Of a stretch of DNA of 10,177 nt, positions 5,098 to 10,177 are shown in pieces; position 1 is the first letter of the stretch, and every line of letters starts with the position of its first letter. Position numbers and translations under genes: made by a program. The notes under the pieces are model-generated. The model was not told the origin of the DNA and did no database searches. It saw only the letters and a list, made by a program, of their open reading frames with translations. Origin of the DNA: Bacillota bacterium. GTDB lineage: Bacteria; Bacillota; Clostridia; Lachnospirales; Lachnospiraceae. The stretch spans positions 1 to 10,177 of the forward strand of contig JAEZLY010000059.1 of assembly GCA_023414985.1 (NCBI GenBank), given 5' to 3'.

Positions 5098-5799
5098 ATG
5101 AGTTTGATTGAATTTAGGAATGTAACCAAAGAGTATGATATGGGGGAAACAAAGCTTCTGGCGGTGGACAGAATCAGCTTTGATATCAAGGAGGGTGAAT
5201 TTGTCGTCATCCTGGGGCCAAGCGGCGCAGGCAAGTCTACTTTACTGAATTTATTAGGAGGAATGGATTATGCTTCCTCCGGTGACATCATCATCAACGG
5301 TAAGAATATAACAAAATACAGTGATGATGAGTTGACGGAATACCGTGCTTCGAATGTGGGCTTTGTTTTTCAGTTCTATAACCTGATCCCTACGCTGACG
5401 GCGATGGAAAATGTAGCTTTAACCAGAGAGGTGGCTAAAAACTCCATGGATGCAGGAAAGGTACTGGAATCTGTCGGACTAAAGGAGCATACGAATCAGT
5501 TCCCGTCACAGATGTCAGGCGGAGAGCAGCAACGGGTATCCATAGCAAGAGCAATCTGTAAGAACCCTGTAATGCTGTTATGCGATGAACCTACAGGGGC
5601 CTTGGATTCAGAGACAGGAGTGGTTATTTTAAGCCTACTACAGAGACTATGCAGAGAGAATAATAAAACTGTCATTATTGTATCCCATAATGCTGTGTTG
5701 GCAGAAACCGCAGATAAAGTAATTCGTATCAAGAATGGCAGGATTACGGAAGTGGCAGTTAACGATACACCGAAGGATGTAGGGGAGGTGAATTGGTGA
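5098..5799 (+). CDS. ABC transporter ATP-binding protein, MacB/LolD type
   Basis: This 233-residue cytoplasmic ATPase powers the membrane protein encoded next to it. All ABC motifs are intact: Walker A GPSGAGKST (40-48), Q-loop Gln Q92 in FVFQFYNLIP, signature MSGGEQQR (139-146), Walker B VMLLCDE (158-164) with catalytic E164, D-loop GALDS (167-171) and switch H197. The FQFYNLIPTLTAMENV segment is typical of the MacB/LolD/FtsE-like group that works with FtsX-type permeases. A G-rich site (AGGGGAG, about 5088-5094) precedes the ATG. The stop overlaps the permease start by one base, so the two are co-translated. Transcription is predicted from a consensus promoter between two TetR operators. 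The substrate is unknown; related Firmicute systems often deal with antimicrobial peptides or lipid-active compounds. Confidence 0.96.
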   Translation: MSLIEFRNVTKEYDMGETKLLAVDRISFDIKEGEFVVILGPSGAGKSTLLNLLGGMDYASSGDIIINGKNITKYSDDELTEYRASNVGFVFQFYNLIPTLTAMENVALTREVAKNSMDAGKVLESVGLKEHTNQFPSQMSGGEQQRVSIARAICKNPVMLLCDEPTGALDSETGVVILSLLQRLCRENNKTVIIVSHNAVLAETADKVIRIKNGRITEVAVNDTPKDVGEVNW

Positions 5800-8093
5800 T
5801 GCTGTTTCGGAAAATGCTACGAGATATGAAATATAACAAAACTCAGTTTATCAGTATATTTCTACTGGCTTTTCTGGGTGTCTTCGTTTACGCAGGCGTA
5901 TGCAGCGAGGGGAACGGTCTGGCAGAAACCGCTGATCAGTTTTATGAGGAGACGAACTTTCCCGATGCCTGGATTTACGGCACAAATTTTACGGAGGATG
6001 CTTCCCGAATTGTATCCGAGGTGGAAGGTGTTACGGGAGTAGAACGAAGGCTGACCTTGAAAAGCATCGGTGATTTTAGCAATCAACCCACCATTAAGCT
6101 GCATTTTGTTGAGAAATATGATATCTCCAGGTTCCATCTGACTGAGGGAAAGGACTTCTCTTTGGAGGATCAGGACGGAGTATGGCTGGACAGTCGTTTT
6201 GCGGATGCCAAGGGGCTTTCGGTCGGAGACCGGATTAACTTTCAACTGGATGCACTCACTCTGAAGAAGACCATCCGGGGTCTTGTAATGAGCCCTGAAT
6301 ATGTCTATAGCGCAGGGGAAGATGATGTGATTCCCATCAGGGGCAATTATGGCTATGCTATTCTATCCTATAAAGCATTTCCGGAGCAGATCCCGATCAG
6401 TTATACGGAGCTTCTGGTGACAACAAAGGGGGATGCGGATCTCTCTGTGGAGAATAAGATTGATGATGCATTGCATGGAAACTATGCTGCCTTTATCAGA
6501 CGGAGCAGTATGCCGAGTTATGTACAGTTTCATGAAGAGATGAAGGAGCATCAGGCCATCGGTCATATCTTTCCCTTCCTGTTCCTGGCTGTAGCAGTGC
6601 TTACGATTGTTACTACTATGTCAAGGCTGGTGAATAACCAAAGGACCCTGATTGGGATTTTTAAGGCAGTGGGTTTTAAAAGAAGGAGAATATTGTGGCA
6701 CTATATTTCCTACGGGCTATGGATCAGTCTGGCGGGCTCGGTTGCCGGGTTATTGACAGGTCCTATGGTTCTGCCGTATTTATTCTATGGCCCCATGCAG
6801 ACGGTCTTTACAATTCCCGAGTGGAAAGCTTCCATTCCGGTTTCTGTCCTTACCATGATGTTCGGTACAGTAGCAGCCTGTACGGTTACGACCTATCTGA
6901 CCTGCCGTAAAGTATTATCGGATACACCGGCGCAAAGTCTAAGACCCAAGGCACCCAATGCGATCAAGCACAGCCTGATGGAACGGATGAGTCTATGGAA
7001 AAGACTGAGCTTCCATTCCCAGTGGAACCTAAGGGACGTCATTCGCTGTAAGGGCCGCTCACTGATGGCAATCGGAGGTATTCTGGGTTGTTCCGCCTTA
7101 CTGATCTGTGCCTTTGGGCTTCAGGATACGATGGATGCCATTGTAGATTGGAATTATAAGGTTTTAAATAAATATCAATACAGGATTGAACTGAAGAGTG
7201 ATGTCACAATGGAGCAGATCAACGGAATTACTGATCGGATTGATGGAGAAAGTATCCGGGAAGCCGGTGTTGAACTCAAGACAGAGCATATGAAAAAAAG
7301 CGGAGAGATCCTGATTCTGGAGGATGGTATTTCCTTGATGCAGTTCGTGAATCCGAAAAGAAAGCTGATTAAGCTTCCTGAGAACCAGATTTCCATGAGT
7401 TATAAGATGGCGAAAAATTTAGGACTTCAGAAAGGTGACGAATTCACCTGGCGTGTTACTGGACAGAATAAATGGATTAAATCTACCATTGGGGCAATCT
7501 ATCGTACGCCGTTTACACAGGGAATAGCGATGACACGCAGCTGTTACGAGAGCTACGGGTATTCCTATCTTCCGACTGCCATCCTCTCGAACGATGAACT
7601 ATCGGCAAAAGGGATTTCCTCTTTAAGTTTAGGAGTATCGAAGATTTCTACAAAGGGAGATTTGATCAAAAGCTACAATACGCTTGCAAATGCTATGAAT
7701 ACGATGGTTTATACACTGATGGCAGCTGCAGTCCTCCTTGCTGTCGTTGTGATTTATAATCTGGGAGTCCTTACCTTTACCGAAAGGCAACGGGAACTAT
7801 CCACCCTGAAGGTCATGGGCTTTAAGACAGGAAAGCTTCGGAGGCTCTTACTAACCCAGAATATCTGGCTTACAGTAATCGGTATTCTACCGGGTATTCC
7901 AATCGGAATCTGGATTATCCATTATATCTTTCAGTTCATGGGGGAAGTATTGGATTTTATGGTGATTATCAATTTCAGCTCTTATCTATACTGTATACTG
8001 GGGACTATGCTGGTATCTGTACTGGTGAACCGATTGTTTTCAAAGAAAGTGGAGAGTATTGATATGGTAAGCTCCTTAAAGGGAGTAGAATAA
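5799..8093 (+). CDS. ABC transporter permease with two FtsX domains
   Basis: This 764-residue membrane protein is the partner of the preceding ATPase. The ATG at 5799 is chosen because GGGGAGG (5782-5788) is 10 bases upstream; GTG at 5796 and TTG at 5793 are possible but closer. The layout is a duplicated FtsX plan: TM1 at about 17-35, a large extracellular domain to about 250, TM2-TM4 at about 256-278, 302-329 and 348-371, TM5 at 421-441, a second extracellular domain to about 630, then TM6-TM8 at 636-658, 687-711 and 728-747. Each FtsX unit has the cytoplasmic loop after its first helix: QRTLIGIFKAVGFKRRRI in the first and RQRELSTLKVMGFKTGKLRR in the second, which contacts the ATPase. There is no fused ATPase or peptidase domain. 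MacB-like mechanotransmission, rather than simple import, is likely. The substrate is unknown. Confidence 0.93.
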   Translation: MLFRKMLRDMKYNKTQFISIFLLAFLGVFVYAGVCSEGNGLAETADQFYEETNFPDAWIYGTNFTEDASRIVSEVEGVTGVERRLTLKSIGDFSNQPTIKLHFVEKYDISRFHLTEGKDFSLEDQDGVWLDSRFADAKGLSVGDRINFQLDALTLKKTIRGLVMSPEYVYSAGEDDVIPIRGNYGYAILSYKAFPEQIPISYTELLVTTKGDADLSVENKIDDALHGNYAAFIRRSSMPSYVQFHEEMKEHQAIGHIFPFLFLAVAVLTIVTTMSRLVNNQRTLIGIFKAVGFKRRRILWHYISYGLWISLAGSVAGLLTGPMVLPYLFYGPMQTVFTIPEWKASIPVSVLTMMFGTVAACTVTTYLTCRKVLSDTPAQSLRPKAPNAIKHSLMERMSLWKRLSFHSQWNLRDVIRCKGRSLMAIGGILGCSALLICAFGLQDTMDAIVDWNYKVLNKYQYRIELKSDVTMEQINGITDRIDGESIREAGVELKTEHMKKSGEILILEDGISLMQFVNPKRKLIKLPENQISMSYKMAKNLGLQKGDEFTWRVTGQNKWIKSTIGAIYRTPFTQGIAMTRSCYESYGYSYLPTAILSNDELSAKGISSLSLGVSKISTKGDLIKSYNTLANAMNTMVYTLMAAAVLLAVVVIYNLGVLTFTERQRELSTLKVMGFKTGKLRRLLLTQNIWLTVIGILPGIPIGIWIIHYIFQFMGEVLDFMVIINFSSYLYCILGTMLVSVLVNRLFSKKVESIDMVSSLKGVE

Positions 8094-8094
8094 T

Positions 8095-8130
8095 AGAAGG
8101 CTGTTGCAAAGTATTTTGCAACAGCCTTCT
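8095..8130. terminator. Strong intrinsic hairpin between convergent genes
   Basis: AGAAGGCTGTTGCAAA (8095-8110) pairs perfectly over 16 bases with TTTGCAACAGCCTTCT (8115-8130) around a GTAT loop. It begins just after the permease stop and is followed on the plus strand by a T-rich stretch. It lies 14 bases past the stop of the minus-strand P-type ATPase, so it probably ends both transcripts. Confidence 0.9.
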
Positions 8131-8144
8131 TGATTTATTCAATT

Positions 8145-10177
8145 TTAAGACTTTCTGCTAAAAAGTTTAATGATCTCATTCACCACGAGAGGGATCAATG
8201 AGAAGGCGATGACGATGCTCCAGTCGGCGAGCGTCAGATTGTGAACTCCAAATGCATTTGCAAGGAAAGGAATGGAGATGACAACCAGCTGCAGAAGGAT
8301 ACCGACAATAATGGCTAAAATTAATATCTTATTGCTGAACAAGCCAACCTTTAAAATGGATTTTTTTGCATTACGCATGGACAGTGAGTAGAAGAGCTGG
8401 GAAGCTGCAAGTACGACAAAGGCCATGGTTCTGGCATAAGGAAGCGCCTCCTCGGGAACAGCACCTATTCCGAGCGTATAACCATGCTCCCATAAGCCGT
8501 AATAAAAAGCAACAAGGGTAAGGATTCCGATCAAAGCCCCACCGATGACGGCCCTGACTCCGGCACCATTTGCAAAGAAGCTTTCCTTAGGATTACGGGG
8601 CTGCTGCTTCATGACATCCTTATCACCCGGGTCGATACCGAGAGCGATAGCAGGCAACGAGTCAGTGATTAGGTTTACCCATAATATCTGTGTGGCGATG
8701 AGGGGTACTGGCCAATTTAAAAGGATGGATACGAATATGGTAATCACTTCTCCTAAATTACAGGAGAGAAGGAAGATAACGGACTTCTTAATATTATTAT
8801 AGATATTACGTCCTTCCTCTATGGCATGTACGATCGTAGTAAAATTATCATCCGTTAAGATCATATCACTTGCACCCTTGGCTACATCTGTGCCGGTAAT
8901 GCCCATAGCAACACCGATATCTGCATATTTTAAAGAAGGAGCGTCATTGACTCCATCCCCGGTCATGGATACGATATTTCCCTGAGCTTTAAAGGCACGT
9001 ACGATTTTTACCTTATGTTCAGGAGATACACGAGCAAAAACCCTGAATTGTTTTACATGGGAGGCAAAATCTTCATCGGAAAGTTCATCAATTTCTGCAC
9101 CGGTAATACTTTGTTCAATAGAATCAGCGATGCCGAGCTCTTTTGCGATAGCGACGGCGGTATTCTTATGATCGCCGGTAATCATAATGGGTCGGATCCC
9201 GGCACGGATTGCTTCGGCGATGGAGTCCTTTACCTCCAGACGAGGAGGATCGATCATGCCGACGAGGCCGATAATCGTAAGATCCTTTTCCATATCCCCC
9301 GGCTCCAGTACCACCGTGGTATCCTTATAAGCTACACCGAGTACACGAAGGGCTTCATCGGACATTTGCTCTGTGATACGCAGATAATCCTTTTTCAAAT
9401 CATCCGTCAGAGGAACTACCTTACCGTCTACCAAAGCTGAGGTAGAAAGCTTTAGGATATTATCTATGGCACCCTTGGTATGGATACGATAGCCGCTTCC
9501 CTCAATATTCAATGTAGACATGAGCTTCCGATCAGAATCAAAAGGATTTTCTGCAATTCTTTTATGACGGCTGTTTAAATCGGCTCTTGACAGCTGATAT
9601 TTATCACCAAGGATAATCAGCGCAATTTCGGTAGGATCACCGGTACCCTGACCGTTCTCGTAGGTGGCGTCGGAACAAAGGACGAAGGATTTGATCAGCT
9701 GAGCCTCGTCTGCCTCCGCTTTTAAATCAGAACCGGTTTGAGGTACCTCTGTCAAATGACCGGAGGTATACTGTTTTACGACTGTCATCTTATTCTGGGT
9801 CAGAGTACCTGTCTTATCGGAACAGATGATATTGACGGAACCCAGAGTCTCAACTGCAGGAAGCTTTTTTACAATGGCATTGATTTTGGACATACGGGTA
9901 ACACCAAGCGCTAAAACGATTGCAACGATGGCCGCAAGCCCTTCGGGAATTGCTGCAACAGCTAAGCTGATTGCTGTCAGGAACATCTCGAACAGATCCC
10001 GCTTTTGTAACAGAGCGATGATAAAGATCAGAGCACAGATACCGATAGCCAGAAAGCCGAGGATGCGACCCAACTCGTCAAGTCTCTTCTGAAGTGGAGT
10101 CATTTCATCGTTATCATCCTCCAATATCTTAGCTATTTTGCCTATTTCGGTATCCATCGCAGTAGCGACAACAACAC
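8145..10177 (-). CDS. P-type Ca2+-transporting ATPase, SERCA/PacL-like (5' end outside window)
   Basis: About 676 residues of a P2A-type cation pump are visible. The frame stays open to the right edge (VVVATAMDTEIGKIA), so the ATG at 10157 is internal and about 200 N-terminal residues are missing. The phosphorylation motif SDKTGTLT has its Asp at complement 9816-9818. The KGA nucleotide-binding motif (HTKGAIDN), MITGD and the hinge MTGDGVNDAP are all present. Ion-site helices match SERCA: M4 VAAIPEGL, M5 SCNLGEV and M6 WVNLITD. In M8 the SERCA Glu908 position aligns with Ala in VVLAASQLFYSLS, so the second calcium site may be incomplete. The last helices and a basic tail (KLFSRKS) end the protein. 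It probably exports Ca2+ from the cytoplasm at the expense of ATP. Its promoter is outside the window. Confidence 0.95.
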   Translation of the reverse strand, partial: VVVATAMDTEIGKIAKILEDDNDEMTPLQKRLDELGRILGFLAIGICALIFIIALLQKRDLFEMFLTAISLAVAAIPEGLAAIVAIVLALGVTRMSKINAIVKKLPAVETLGSVNIICSDKTGTLTQNKMTVVKQYTSGHLTEVPQTGSDLKAEADEAQLIKSFVLCSDATYENGQGTGDPTEIALIILGDKYQLSRADLNSRHKRIAENPFDSDRKLMSTLNIEGSGYRIHTKGAIDNILKLSTSALVDGKVVPLTDDLKKDYLRITEQMSDEALRVLGVAYKDTTVVLEPGDMEKDLTIIGLVGMIDPPRLEVKDSIAEAIRAGIRPIMITGDHKNTAVAIAKELGIADSIEQSITGAEIDELSDEDFASHVKQFRVFARVSPEHKVKIVRAFKAQGNIVSMTGDGVNDAPSLKYADIGVAMGITGTDVAKGASDMILTDDNFTTIVHAIEEGRNIYNNIKKSVIFLLSCNLGEVITIFVSILLNWPVPLIATQILWVNLITDSLPAIALGIDPGDKDVMKQQPRNPKESFFANGAGVRAVIGGALIGILTLVAFYYGLWEHGYTLGIGAVPEEALPYARTMAFVVLAASQLFYSLSMRNAKKSILKVGLFSNKILILAIIVGILLQLVVISIPFLANAFGVHNLTLADWSIVIAFSLIPLVVNEIIKLFSRKS

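Noticed and set aside
5045..5101. An 18-codon leader ORF whose TGA overlaps the ATG of the ABC ATPase (ATGA)
   Set aside because: No ribosome site precedes its ATG, and its codons are largely the ATPase gene's own ribosome site region, so the overlap is probably chance.
9015..9440. A 141-codon plus-strand ORF inside the P-type ATPase gene
   Set aside because: It lies opposite conserved ATPase domain sequence and has no recognisable protein features, so it is a shadow of the real gene.

Overview
The window looks like a chromosome segment from a Gram-positive anaerobe of the class Clostridia, probably near Lachnospiraceae. This is inferred from strong AAGGAGG-type ribosome binding sites, moderate GC content, paired single-domain FluC genes, a TipAS-type MerR regulator and the protein sequences. 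No rRNA or other taxonomic marker is present, so the placement is tentative.

Layout. (1) Bases 1-2171 (+) hold the 3' end of a tryptophan operon: the last third of trpB, a complete trpA and a trpD-like gene. The three reading frames overlap, which suggests translational coupling. The trpD-like protein has lost most of the anthranilate- and PRPP-binding signature residues. (2) Bases 2343-3160 (+) hold a MerR/TipAS-type regulator behind its own stretched promoter with a central dyad, and with a well-placed internal start that could yield a separate TipAS-like ligand-binding protein. (3) Bases 3226-3310 form an 85-bp imperfect palindrome, possibly a mobile-element remnant that also works as a two-way terminator. 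(4) Bases 3414-4161 (-) hold two tandem FluC/CrcB fluoride channel subunits, probably a heterodimer. (5) Bases 4232-4837 (-) hold a TetR regulator, divergent from (6) a MacB/FtsX-type ABC transporter at 5098-8093 (+). The divergent region holds a perfect consensus promoter flanked by two matching operators, ATGAA-N6-TTCAT. (7) A strong hairpin at 8095-8130 separates the transporter from (8) a convergent SERCA-like P-type Ca2+-ATPase (8145-10177, -) that runs off the right edge.

How the genes relate. The trp genes supply the last steps of tryptophan synthesis. The rest reads as a run of independent stress and export modules, each with its own control: a drug-sensing MerR protein, fluoride export, a TetR-controlled ABC exporter, and a calcium pump. 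The best candidates for something not yet described are the altered TrpD-like protein, the predicted dual product of the MerR/TipAS gene, and the 85-bp palindrome. I saw no CRISPR array, tRNA, rRNA, intact transposase or phage gene.
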